A stretch of 36,857 nucleotides of DNA from Bacteroidaceae bacterium (GCA_017455585.1 JAFSZU010000165.1:1-36857); one strand, 5' to 3'; positions 14,052 through 22,436 are shown, counted from the first letter of the stretch. Notes: generated from the sequence alone by a model not told the origin. Made by a program: numbers and translations.

Positions 14052-15827
14052 ATGGACACAAAATACATCTTCGTAACGGGCGGTGTGGTATCTTCCTTGG
14101 GAAAGGGCATCATCTCTGCCAGCATCGGCAAGCTGCTACAGGCACGCGGCTACAAAGTCACCATCCAGAAGTTTGACCCATATATCAACATCGACCCAGG
14201 AACACTGAACCCCTATGAGCACGGCGAGTGCTACGTGACGGAAGACGGCTTCGAGACGGACTTGGACCTGGGTCATTACGAGCGTTTTACAGGTATAAAC
14301 ACAACACGAAACAACAGCATAACAACCGGTCGCATCTATAAGACGGTGATAGACCGAGAGCGTCACGGTGACTACCTAGGAAAAACCATCCAAGTGGTGC
14401 CACATATCACGGATGAGATAAAGAGGAGGATGCTGCATTTTGAAGTTGACAAGTTGACAGGGAAACAAGTTGACAAGTTGGATGCAAATTCAAACAACTC
14501 GACAACTCGTCAACTCGTCAACTCGTCAACTGAATACGACTTTGTCATCACCGAGGTGGGCGGCACCATCGGCGACATTGAGAGTGCGCCGTTTATGGAG
14601 GCCATCCGGCAATTGCGCTGGGAGTTAGGACGCGATGCCGTATGCGTACACCTGACCTACGTGCCCTATTTGAAGGCTGCCGACGAGTTGAAGACAAAGC
14701 CCACACAACACAGCGTGAAGGAACTGCAAGGGATGGGTATCCAGCCTGACATCTTGGTACTCCGTACTGAACGCCACCTTGACGATGCCCTGCGCATGAA
14801 GGTGGCTTCATTCTGTAATGTCGATCTGGAATGCGTGGTGCAGAGCGAGGACATGCCCAGCATCTATGAGGTGCCGGTGAACATGCAGCATCAGGGACTG
14901 GACGCCGCCATCATGCGAAAGATAGGCATTCCCGTAGGCGAGACTCCCGCCATGAAGCCTTGGCGTGACTTCCTGGAGAAGCAGCGTAATGCAACCCGCG
15001 AGGTACACATTGGACTCGTGGGCAAATATGCATTGCAGGATGCTTACAAGAGCATCCGCGAGAGCCTGAATCTGGCCGGCATCTACAACGACGTGAAAGC
15101 CAAACTGCTTTTCATAAACAGCGAGGAGATAACCAACGCGAACGTCAGCGAAAAGCTTGAGGGTATGCAGGGTGTCGTCATTTGTCCGGGCTTTGGTCAG
15201 CGCGGCATCGAAGGCAAGATCATCGCTGCTGAATACACTCGCACACATGATATCCCAACCTTCGGCATCTGCTTGGGTATGCAAATGATGGTGATAGAAT
15301 TTGCAAGGAATGTGCTGGGATATAAAGGGGCTTGCAGTAGGGAAAGCCTCACCCCCAACCCCTATCCCAAAGAGAGGGGAGTATATAGTTCTGCCTCTGA
15401 AAACGCTGATAACACAAGTGACCACTCCCCTCTCTTTGGGAGAGGGGCAGGGGGAGAGGCTGTCTGTGTCATTGACCTCATGGAGGAACAAAAGACGATT
15501 ACCCAGATGGGTGGCACGATGCGACTGGGCGCCTACGAATGTGAACTGGTGAAGGGCAGCCGCGTTTACGAGGCATACGGCGAAGAAACGCTGATTCATG
15601 AGCGCCACCGCCATCGCTACGAGTTTAATAATGCCTATAAAGAGGTGTACGAAAAGAATGGTATGAAGTGTGTGGGCATCAACCCCGCCGCCGACCTCGT
15701 AGAGATTGTAGAGATACCCGATAAACGCTGGTACATTGGCACGCAGTTCCATCCGGAATACTCGTCAACTGTGCTGCATCCCCATCCGCTGTTCATGAGT
15801 TTCGTCAAGGAATGTACAAATAGCTAA
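14052..15827 (+). CDS. pyrG: CTP synthase with two repeat-derived inserts
   Basis: Aminates UTP to CTP with glutamine and ATP. The start MDTKYIFVTGGVVSSLGKG is the family start; the frame opens at 14040 with TTG, but the ATG at 14052 is the better choice. Residues 1 to about 300 form the synthetase (PHITDEIKRR; EVGGTIGDIES), the rest the class I glutaminase with nucleophile in FGICLGMQMM (about Cys407) and QFHPEYSS near 565. The protein is 591 residues, about 50 more than usual. The excess is explained by two inserts made of repeat DNA, at about residues 131-160 and 432-470. Both are in surface-loop positions between conserved blocks, and all catalytic motifs are intact, so it is likely functional. 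Confidence 0.95.
   Translation: MDTKYIFVTGGVVSSLGKGIISASIGKLLQARGYKVTIQKFDPYINIDPGTLNPYEHGECYVTEDGFETDLDLGHYERFTGINTTRNNSITTGRIYKTVIDRERHGDYLGKTIQVVPHITDEIKRRMLHFEVDKLTGKQVDKLDANSNNSTTRQLVNSSTEYDFVITEVGGTIGDIESAPFMEAIRQLRWELGRDAVCVHLTYVPYLKAADELKTKPTQHSVKELQGMGIQPDILVLRTERHLDDALRMKVASFCNVDLECVVQSEDMPSIYEVPVNMQHQGLDAAIMRKIGIPVGETPAMKPWRDFLEKQRNATREVHIGLVGKYALQDAYKSIRESLNLAGIYNDVKAKLLFINSEEITNANVSEKLEGMQGVVICPGFGQRGIEGKIIAAEYTRTHDIPTFGICLGMQMMVIEFARNVLGYKGACSRESLTPNPYPKERGVYSSASENADNTSDHSPLFGRGAGGEAVCVIDLMEEQKTITQMGGTMRLGAYECELVKGSRVYEAYGEETLIHERHRHRYEFNNAYKEVYEKNGMKCVGINPAADLVEIVEIPDKRWYIGTQFHPEYSSTVLHPHPLFMSFVKECTNS
14443..14531. repeat. GTTGACAAG/CTCGTCAAC inverted element inside pyrG
   Basis: The left arm repeats AGTTGACA (three times), the right arm repeats CTCGTCAA (three times, after one CTCGACAA), and the two arms are complementary. 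It is in frame and read as LTGKQVDKLD...STTRQLVNSST. A longer copy, read in the same frame, joins carA to carB at 20625. Confidence 0.85.
15345..15461. repeat. GC-rich palindromic element, in frame inside pyrG
   Basis: Arms CCCCTATCCCAAAGAGAGGG and CCCCTCTCTTTGGGAGAGGG with AGCCTCACCCCC / GGGGGAGAGGCT flanks. The gene reads SLTPNPYPKERGVY then SPLFGRGAGGEA. It lies between NVLGYKGA and VIDLMEEQKT, a region that is variable in CTP synthases. Confidence 0.85.
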
Positions 15828-15840
15828 ATAGTCCACTTGT

Positions 15841-15880
15841 CAAATAAATCGTAAATCGTAAATTGTCAAATCGTAAATTG
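15841..15880 (+). repeat. 7/8-bp tandem array between pyrG and the purF-like gene
   Basis: AAATCGT, AAATCGT, AAATTGTC, AAATCGT, AAATTGAT follow one another to the ATG at 15883. It begins just past the pyrG stop, as in other spacers of this cluster. Confidence 0.75.
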
Positions 15881-15882
15881 AT

Positions 15883-17637
15883 ATGGTGGAACAGCTGAAA
15901 CATGAATGTGGTGTGGCGATGATTCGCCTACTGAAGCCGCTGAGCTACTATGAACGGAAATACGGTACGTGGCGCTACGGACTGAACAAGCTCTACCTGA
16001 TGATGGAGAAACAGCATAACCGTGGTCAGGAGGGTGCCGGTGTGGCCTGCGTCAACCTTGACGCACCCGTGGGCGAGGAATATATGTTCCGCGAGAAAGC
16101 CGGGGGCAAGGATGCCATCACGGAGGTGTTCAAGCATGTAGATAAGTCGTTTGAAGGTCAGCTCTATATGGGTCATCTGCGCTACTCCACAACGGGCAAG
16201 AGCGGATTGCAATACGTGCATCCGTTCCTTCGCCGTAACAACTGGCGCGCCAAGAACCTGTGTCTGTGCGGCAACTTCAACATGACCAATATCGATGAGA
16301 TATTTGAGAAGATTGTGCAGCAAGGGCAGTCGCCACGCATCTACAGCGACTCCTACATCACCTTGGAGCTGATGGGGCATCGTCTGGATCGTGAGGTGGA
16401 GCGTTGCTTCGTAGAGGCCAAGGAGAAGGGCTTGGAGAACACGGACATCACACGCTACATAGAGGACAACATGCAGATGGCCAATGTGCTACGCACGACA
16501 ATGACCGACTACGACGGTGGCTACGTGATGTGCGGGATGACGGGTTCAGGAGAGATGTTTGCCGTGCGCGACCCCTGGGGCATCCGTCCCGCATTTTGGT
16601 ATCATGATGACGAGGTGATTGCCGTTGCCAGCGAGCGCGCCGTGTTGCAGACGACCTTCGACCTCTCTTGCGAGGACGTGCAGGAGCTGCCGGCCGGGAA
16701 GGCATTGATTGTCCACAAGAACGGGTCATCGTCCCTTGAGACCATTCTGGAGGCCAAGAATCAGGCACGCTGTTCTTTTGAACGGATTTATTTCAGTCGT
16801 GGCTCCGACCGCGACATCTACCACGAACGCAAGCAATTGGGCCAGCAACTCACAGCACCCATCCTGAAAGCTATTGATGGCGATACCGACCACACCGTTT
16901 TCTCCTTCATCCCCAACACTGCCGAAGTGGCTTTCTACGGCATGATGGAGGGGTTGCGAAGTCTGGGACTCAGTGTTCGCAGCGAGAAGGTGGCATGGAA
17001 GGACATCAAACTGCGCACGTTCATCACGGAGGCTGACTCGCGCAACGACCTTGCCTCGCACGTCTATGACATTACTTACGGTTCGCTGCGGCCATACGAG
17101 GACAATCTGGTCATCATCGACGACAGTATTGTGCGCGGAACGACTTTGAAAGAAAGCATCTTCAAGATTCTTGACCGTCTGCATCCCAAGAAGATTGTGA
17201 TGGTGAGCAGTTCGCCACAGATCCGCTACCCCGATTACTACGGCATTGACATGGCACGCCTGGAAGAGTTCTGTGCCTTCCGCGCCACCATTGCCTTGTT
17301 GCAGGAGCGTGGCTTGTGGGACATCGTGCAGCGCACCTACGAGGCTTGTCGTGCTGAACTCCAGAAGCCAAAAGCCGAGCAGCGCAATTGCGTTTGTGCC
17401 CTCTACAAGCCTTTCACGGTGGATGACATCAATCGCAAGATGGCAGAGATGCTACGTCCTGTGGGCATGAATGCTCCCGTAGAATTTGTATTCCAAACCA
17501 TTGAAGGGCTCCACGCCGCCTGTCCCGACCATCAAGGCGACTGGTACTTCACTGGCCGCTACCCCACTCCAGGCGGTAACCGCCTCGTGAACCAAGCCTT
17601 TGTGAAATATATGGATGAGATAAAGAGTAAAGCGTAA
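15883..17637 (+). CDS. PurF-like amidophosphoribosyltransferase
   Basis: A 584-residue protein. The N-terminus MVEQLKHECGVAMIRLL places the probable nucleophile Cys at position 9, so an eight-residue propeptide would have to be removed, as in some PurF enzymes. GQEGAGVA and GHLRYSTTGKSG are class II glutaminase motifs. The PRPP-binding site is LVIIDDSIVRGTTL (about 407-420), so phosphoribosyltransferase chemistry is expected: glutamine plus PRPP to phosphoribosylamine. It is divergent from classic PurF (which starts CGI/CGV-FGI) and belongs to a Bacteroidetes type found near other glutamine enzymes; a different acceptor is possible. No full Fe-S cysteine set is obvious. The upstream remnant at 12006 mirrors its first residues. 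Confidence 0.85.
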   Translation: MVEQLKHECGVAMIRLLKPLSYYERKYGTWRYGLNKLYLMMEKQHNRGQEGAGVACVNLDAPVGEEYMFREKAGGKDAITEVFKHVDKSFEGQLYMGHLRYSTTGKSGLQYVHPFLRRNNWRAKNLCLCGNFNMTNIDEIFEKIVQQGQSPRIYSDSYITLELMGHRLDREVERCFVEAKEKGLENTDITRYIEDNMQMANVLRTTMTDYDGGYVMCGMTGSGEMFAVRDPWGIRPAFWYHDDEVIAVASERAVLQTTFDLSCEDVQELPAGKALIVHKNGSSSLETILEAKNQARCSFERIYFSRGSDRDIYHERKQLGQQLTAPILKAIDGDTDHTVFSFIPNTAEVAFYGMMEGLRSLGLSVRSEKVAWKDIKLRTFITEADSRNDLASHVYDITYGSLRPYEDNLVIIDDSIVRGTTLKESIFKILDRLHPKKIVMVSSSPQIRYPDYYGIDMARLEEFCAFRATIALLQERGLWDIVQRTYEACRAELQKPKAEQRNCVCALYKPFTVDDINRKMAEMLRPVGMNAPVEFVFQTIEGLHAACPDHQGDWYFTGRYPTPGGNRLVNQAFVKYMDEIKSKA

Positions 17638-17667
17638 ATCGTCAAATCTTTAAATCTTCAAATAAAG
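17636..17667 (+). repeat. 8-bp tandem array between purF-like gene and asnB
   Basis: Units AAATCGTC, AAATCTTT, AAATCTTC, AAATAAAG, then TT-ATG. The first unit overlaps the TAA stop of the previous gene. The last unit is the same as in the glmS leader. Confidence 0.85.
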
Positions 17668-17669
17668 TT

Positions 17670-19391
17670 ATGTGTGGTATCGTGTCTATTTTCAACATTA
17701 AACAGCAGACGCCAGAGCTGAGGCAGAAGGCGTTGCGAATGAGTCAGAAACTCCGTCATCGTGGTCCCGACTGGAGTGGCATATACTGCGGTGGCAGTGC
17801 CATCCTAGCCCACGAGCGCCTCTCTATAGTTGACCCAGAGAGTGGCGGGCAACCGTTGTACTCGCCAGATCGCAAGCAGGTGCTTGCAGTCAATGGTGAG
17901 ATATACAACCATCAGGAGATTCGTCGCCGCTTTGCTGGAGAGTATGAGTTCCAGACGGGCAGTGACTGCGAGGTGATATTGGCGCTTTATCGTGATTTTG
18001 CCAGTGGCAAGATTACGATAAAGGAATTGCTCGAAAACCTTTCTGGCATCTTTGCCTTCGCACTTTATGACGAGGAGCGTGATGAGTTCTTGATTGCCCG
18101 CGACCCCATCGGCGTAATACCTTTATATATAGGCTATGACAGCGACGGAAAGGTGTATGTGGCCAGCGAGCTGAAAGCCCTTGAAGGACAGTGTGAGCGG
18201 TATGAGCCTTTCCTCCCTGGCCACTATGCCTATGGCAAAGGAAAAGTGAAAAGTGAAAAGTTAAAAATGATTCGCTATTATAAGCGAGACTGGTTCGACT
18301 ACGCCGCCGTGAAGGACAATCCGGCCTCGGTGGACGCTATCCGTGATGGCCTTACCGCCGCGGTCAAGCGCCAGCTGATGTCCGATGTGCCCTACGGTGT
18401 ACTGCTCAGCGGCGGTATGGACAGCAGTGTGGTCTCTGCCATCGCCGAGAAGTTCAGTGAACACCGCATTGAGGACGACTCGAAGACCAAAGCTTACTGG
18501 CCGCGGCTGCATAGCTTTGCCGTAGGACTGAAGGGTGCTCCCGATTTGGAGAAAGCACGCCTCGTGGCCAAGCACATCGGCACCGTCCACCACGAGATTA
18601 ACTACACTATTCAGGAGGGCTTGGATGCTATCCGCGATGTCATCTACTTCATCGAGACTTACGATGTCACCACCGTGCGCGCTTCCACGCCAATGTATCT
18701 GCTGGCCCGTTTCATCAAGTCAATGGGTATCAAGATGGTGCTCTCGGGCGAGGGAGCCGACGAGATCTTCGGTGGCTACCTCTATTTCCACAAGGCTCCG
18801 AGCGCACAGGCATTCCACGAAGAGACGGTTCGCAAGCTCTCAAAGCTCCACTTTTATGACTGTCTCCGTGCCAATAAGAGTCTCTGCGCTTGGGGCGTCG
18901 AAGGCCGTGTGCCGTTCCTCGACAAGGAGTTTCTGGATGTGGCGATGCGCACAAATCCGGAGGCCAAGATGTGTGGCCCGAAGCAGAACGGAGAACCTGG
19001 CTTTGAGATTGAGAAGAAGATTGTGCGCGAGGCCTTTGCCGACATGCTACCCGAGGAAATCGCATGGCGACAGAAGGAACAGTTCAGCGACGGCGTAGGC
19101 TACAGCTGGATTGACACGTTGAAGAAGATCACCTCTGAGGCCGTGACCGACGAGCAGATGGCACATGCCGCCGAGCGCTTCCCCATCAACCCGCCGCTCA
19201 ACAAGGAAGAGTACTACTACCGAAGCATCTTCGCCGAGCATTTCCCCAGCGACTCTGCGGCACGCAGTGTGAACCAGGAGGCCAGCGTGGCATGTTCCAC
19301 CGCCATCGCCCTTGAATGGGATGCAGCGTTCAAGAACATGAACGACCCCAGCGGGCGCGCCGTGAAAGGAGTACATGAACAGGCATACTGA
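17670..19391 (+). CDS. asnB: Asparagine synthase (glutamine-hydrolysing)
   Basis: Makes asparagine from aspartate, glutamine and ATP. MCGIVSIFNIK gives Cys2 as glutaminase nucleophile; RHRGPDWSG and VNGEIYNH are class II motifs. The synthetase half has the PP-loop LLSGGMDSS (about residues 245-253) and GEGADEIFGGY. The length of 573 is slightly above the 554 of E. coli AsnB. A short insert (KGKVKSEKLKM, about residues 190-200) lies at the hinge between domains, just where KPGHYA-type linkers are expected, and is made of AAAAGTGAA repeats. It lies between the PurF-like gene and carAB and likely shares their message. Confidence 0.96.
   Translation: MCGIVSIFNIKQQTPELRQKALRMSQKLRHRGPDWSGIYCGGSAILAHERLSIVDPESGGQPLYSPDRKQVLAVNGEIYNHQEIRRRFAGEYEFQTGSDCEVILALYRDFASGKITIKELLENLSGIFAFALYDEERDEFLIARDPIGVIPLYIGYDSDGKVYVASELKALEGQCERYEPFLPGHYAYGKGKVKSEKLKMIRYYKRDWFDYAAVKDNPASVDAIRDGLTAAVKRQLMSDVPYGVLLSGGMDSSVVSAIAEKFSEHRIEDDSKTKAYWPRLHSFAVGLKGAPDLEKARLVAKHIGTVHHEINYTIQEGLDAIRDVIYFIETYDVTTVRASTPMYLLARFIKSMGIKMVLSGEGADEIFGGYLYFHKAPSAQAFHEETVRKLSKLHFYDCLRANKSLCAWGVEGRVPFLDKEFLDVAMRTNPEAKMCGPKQNGEPGFEIEKKIVREAFADMLPEEIAWRQKEQFSDGVGYSWIDTLKKITSEAVTDEQMAHAAERFPINPPLNKEEYYYRSIFAEHFPSDSAARSVNQEASVACSTAIALEWDAAFKNMNDPSGRAVKGVHEQAY
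18238..18269 (+). repeat. In-frame AAAAGTGAA micro-repeat inside asnB
   Basis: GGAAAAGTGAAAAGTGAAAA and GTTAAAAATG, read as GKVKSEKLKM. The same repeat and frame are seen in dapL at 2211-2262. Confidence 0.6.
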
Positions 19392-19457
19392 GTTGAGAGT
19401 TGAAAGTTGAAAGTTGAAAGTTGATAATTGTTAGTAGTTAGTAGTTAGTAGTTAGTT
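19392..19457 (+). repeat. 7-bp tandem arrays between asnB and carA
   Basis: GTTGAGA, three GTTGAAA and GTTGATA, then ATT, three GTTAGTA and GTTAGTT. The array begins directly after the asnB TGA; the stop itself looks like part of the pattern (TGAGTTGAGAG). Confidence 0.85.
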
Positions 19458-19475
19458 GAAATTGAAAGTTCCAAG

Positions 19476-22436
19476 ATGAAGGACGCAAGATTGATACTCT
19501 GTGACGGAACGGTGTTCCACGGCAAGAGCTTCGGTTATGAGGCTGACGCCGAGGGTGAAGTGGTGTTCAACACTGCGATGACGGGTTACCCCGAAAGCCT
19601 TACCGACCCCAGCTATGCAGGCCAGATTCTGACGTTTACCTATCCGCTGATAGGCAACTATGGGGTGCCAAACCTCACCGCCTCTGGTGAGGATGTTCTC
19701 CCTGTTTTAGAAAGTGAGCGGATTCACCCAAAGGCGGTTATTGTTGCAGATTATAGCGAGGAATATAGCCATTGGAACGCGAAGGAGAGCCTGGGTGCAT
19801 GGCTGAAACGCGAGAAGATTCCCGGCATCACGGGCATCGACACACGCAGGTTGACGCAGGTGCTGAGAGAGCATGGGGTAATGATGGGAAGAATTATTAT
19901 AAATGATAAATTAGGAATCAAGAATGAAGAATTATCCGATTACGGCTCCATCAATTGGGTTGAGAAAGTGAGTTGCAAGAAGGTCATCACATACAAACCC
20001 GACATTATGGACGGAATGCAATTGTCAAATTGTAAATCGTCAAATCGTCAAATAAAGGTTGTGCTTGTGGATTGTGGTGTGAAAGCCAACATTATCCGTT
20101 GCTTATTGCGCAGAGGCGTGGAGGTTATTCGTGTGCCTTGGGATTACGACTTCAATGAACTTGACTTCGACGGTCTCTTCCTCGCCAATGGACCTGGTGA
20201 CCCGGAGCTGTGCGAAAAGACGGTGGAGCACATCAGGGTGTTCCTGGAAAAAGAGCTATTGAAATCGGTCGGGGAAACCGACGGGCACGCGCGCCCCTTG
20301 ATGGGCATCTGCCTAGGTAATCAGTTGCTGGCCCGCGCAGCAGGTGCAAAGACCTACAAACTGAAATACGGTCATCGCAGCCACAACCAGCCCGTGCGGC
20401 AGGTGGGCACGAACCGTTGCTTTATCACTTCACAGAACCATGGTTATGCCGTGGATACCGAGACCCTGCCAGCTGATTGGGAACCACTCTTCGTGAACAT
20501 GAACGACGGCTCCAACGAAGGTATCCGTCACAAATCCAACCCTTGGTTCTCTGCTCAATTCCATCCCGAAGCCTGCTCTGGTCCGACCGACACAGAGTGG
20601 ATGTTTGATGAGTTTGTGTCATTAGTTAACGAGTTAACAAGTAAACAAGTAAACAAGTTGGATGAAAAAACTAGCATCTTGTTAACTTGTCAACTCCTCA
20701 ACTCGTCAACTTCAGCAAACAACTTGTCAACTCGTCAACTCGTCAACTCGTCAACTATAAAGAAAGTCCTCCTTCTCGGCTCCGGCGCCCTCAAGATCGG
20801 CCAGGCGGGTGAGTTTGACTATTCCGGCGCACAGGCACTGAAAGCCTTGAAGGAAGAGGGCGTGAGAAGAATACTCATCAACCCCAACATTGCCACTGTG
20901 CAGACCTCCAAGGATGTGGCGGACACGGTATATTTCCAACCGGTCACACCCGACTTTGTGGAGCGCGTCATCGAGAAAGAGCGCCCTGACGGTATTCTGT
21001 TATCGTTTGGTGGACAGACGGCGCTGAACTGTGGCGTGGAGCTCTATAAAAGAGGTGTGTTGGAGAAATACGGTGTAAATGTCTTGGGCACACCCGTGCA
21101 GGCCATCATCGACACCGAGGACCGAGAACTCTTCGTGAAGCGCCTCGACGAAATCGGTGTGAAGACCATCAAGAGTCAGGCGTGCGCGACTAAGGAGGAA
21201 GTGCGCCGGGCGGCTGTCGAGCTAGGCTATCCCGTCATCCTGCGCGCAGCCTATGCCCTCGGTGGCCTTGGTTCCGGCTTCTGCGAGAACGAGTCAGAGT
21301 TGGAGACTCAAGCCGAGGAGGCTTTCTCTTTCTCGCCACAGGTATTGGTTGAGAAATCCCTAAAGGGTTGGAAGGAAATCGAATACGAGGTGGTGCGCGA
21401 CCGCTTTGACAACTGCATCACCGTCTGCAACATGGAGAACTTCGACCCGTTGGGTATCCATACGGGCGAGTCGATCGTGGTTGCTCCGAGCCAGACGCTC
21501 ACCAACAGCGAATACCACAAGCTACGCGCGCTGGCCATCAAGATTATCCGTCATATCGGCATCGTCGGCGAGTGCAACGTGCAGTACGCCCTTGACCCCA
21601 ACTCCGAGGACTACCGCGTCATTGAGGTCAATGCTCGCCTCTCGCGTTCGTCAGCTTTGGCCTCGAAGGCCACAGGTTATCCCTTAGCCTTCGTAGCTGC
21701 CAAGCTAGGCCTCGGCTACGGCCTCTTCGAACTGAAGAACTCTGTCACCAAGACCACCAGCGCCTTCTTCGAGCCAGCCCTCGACTATGTCGTCTGCAAG
21801 ATTCCGCGCTGGGACCTCTCCAAGTTCCATGGCGTGAACCACGAACTGGGTTCCAGCATGAAGAGCGTAGGCGAGGTGATGGCCATCGGACGCACCTTCG
21901 AGGAAGCCATTCAGAAAGGCCTCCGTATGATTGGCCAGGGGATGCACGGCTTTGTCGATAACAAAGCGCAGCACGTCACCGACGTGCCGGCCACGCTCCA
22001 GCATGCCACTGACACCCGCATTTTCGTCATCGCAAAGGCCATGCTGATGGGTTACACGGTGGAGCAAATCCATGAGTTGACCAAAATCGACCGCTGGTTC
22101 CTGCAGAAACTCAAGCACATCGTGAACATCAACGACAGCCTGAAGGAGTTCTCGCAGATGGCTGAGATGACAGAGGTGATGGAACCGCTGGAGTTCATAG
22201 AGTACCTCGAAGCCCCTGAGTTCGTGAAGCTCCTCCGTGAGGCCAAGATCTATGGCTTTTCCGACTTCCAGATTGCCCGCGCCCTCAGTCTCGGTGATAT
22301 TCGGTCCATGGAAGAGGCCGGACAGCTTGTCCGCATCTGGCGCAAGGAACTCGGCATCGTCCCCATCGTCAACCAAATAGACACCCTCGCTGCGGAATAC
22401 CCTGCCGGAACCAACTACCTGTATCTGACCTATTAG
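19476..22436 (+). CDS. carA: Carbamoyl-phosphate synthase: CarA fused to the first half of CarB
   Basis: One 986-residue frame. Residues 1 to about 385 are the glutaminase subunit CarA, with GICLGNQLLA (Cys near 279) and QFHPEACSGP. Residues about 386-427 come from a GTTAAC/GTCAAC repeat. From 428 (IKKVLLLGSGALKIGQAGEFDYSG) the frame is CarB: the first ATP-grasp synthetase core and the oligomerisation domain, ending IDTLAAEYPAGTNYLYLTY at the point where the second core normally begins. CarB is normally about 1,070 residues; here about 559. No ATG stands at the CarB boundary, so it must be read as a fusion. In known enzymes the first core makes carboxyphosphate and carbamate, the second carbamoyl phosphate; isolated halves can act as homodimers. 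The second half is not in this window. Arginine and pyrimidine synthesis would depend on it. Confidence 0.93.
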   Translation: MKDARLILCDGTVFHGKSFGYEADAEGEVVFNTAMTGYPESLTDPSYAGQILTFTYPLIGNYGVPNLTASGEDVLPVLESERIHPKAVIVADYSEEYSHWNAKESLGAWLKREKIPGITGIDTRRLTQVLREHGVMMGRIIINDKLGIKNEELSDYGSINWVEKVSCKKVITYKPDIMDGMQLSNCKSSNRQIKVVLVDCGVKANIIRCLLRRGVEVIRVPWDYDFNELDFDGLFLANGPGDPELCEKTVEHIRVFLEKELLKSVGETDGHARPLMGICLGNQLLARAAGAKTYKLKYGHRSHNQPVRQVGTNRCFITSQNHGYAVDTETLPADWEPLFVNMNDGSNEGIRHKSNPWFSAQFHPEACSGPTDTEWMFDEFVSLVNELTSKQVNKLDEKTSILLTCQLLNSSTSANNLSTRQLVNSSTIKKVLLLGSGALKIGQAGEFDYSGAQALKALKEEGVRRILINPNIATVQTSKDVADTVYFQPVTPDFVERVIEKERPDGILLSFGGQTALNCGVELYKRGVLEKYGVNVLGTPVQAIIDTEDRELFVKRLDEIGVKTIKSQACATKEEVRRAAVELGYPVILRAAYALGGLGSGFCENESELETQAEEAFSFSPQVLVEKSLKGWKEIEYEVVRDRFDNCITVCNMENFDPLGIHTGESIVVAPSQTLTNSEYHKLRALAIKIIRHIGIVGECNVQYALDPNSEDYRVIEVNARLSRSSALASKATGYPLAFVAAKLGLGYGLFELKNSVTKTTSAFFEPALDYVVCKIPRWDLSKFHGVNHELGSSMKSVGEVMAIGRTFEEAIQKGLRMIGQGMHGFVDNKAQHVTDVPATLQHATDTRIFVIAKAMLMGYTVEQIHELTKIDRWFLQKLKHIVNINDSLKEFSQMAEMTEVMEPLEFIEYLEAPEFVKLLREAKIYGFSDFQIARALSLGDIRSMEEAGQLVRIWRKELGIVPIVNQIDTLAAEYPAGTNYLYLTY
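20021..20058 (+). repeat. AAATCGTC micro-array inside carA
   Basis: ATTGTCAAATTGTAAATCGTC followed by AAATCGTC and AAATAAAGG is the same unit series as the spacers before glmS and asnB, here in frame, read as QLSNCKSSNRQ between DIMDGM and IKVVLVDCG. Confidence 0.75.
20625..20756 (+). repeat. GTTAAC/GTCAAC inverted element forming the carA-carB joint
   Basis: The left arm has GTTAACGAGTTAACAAG and AAACAAGTTGGATG; the right arm has ACTTGTCAACTC and four CGTCAACT copies. It shares LTxKQVxKLD and STRQLVNSST with the pyrG copy at 14443, but is longer. The whole carA/carB boundary lies in it. Confidence 0.85.

Noticed and set aside
22434-22436. Recoded TAG (as in amtB) that would let carB continue
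   Set aside because: After TAG the frame shows at best 14 loosely similar codons and no second CarB core, so read-through would not restore the protein.
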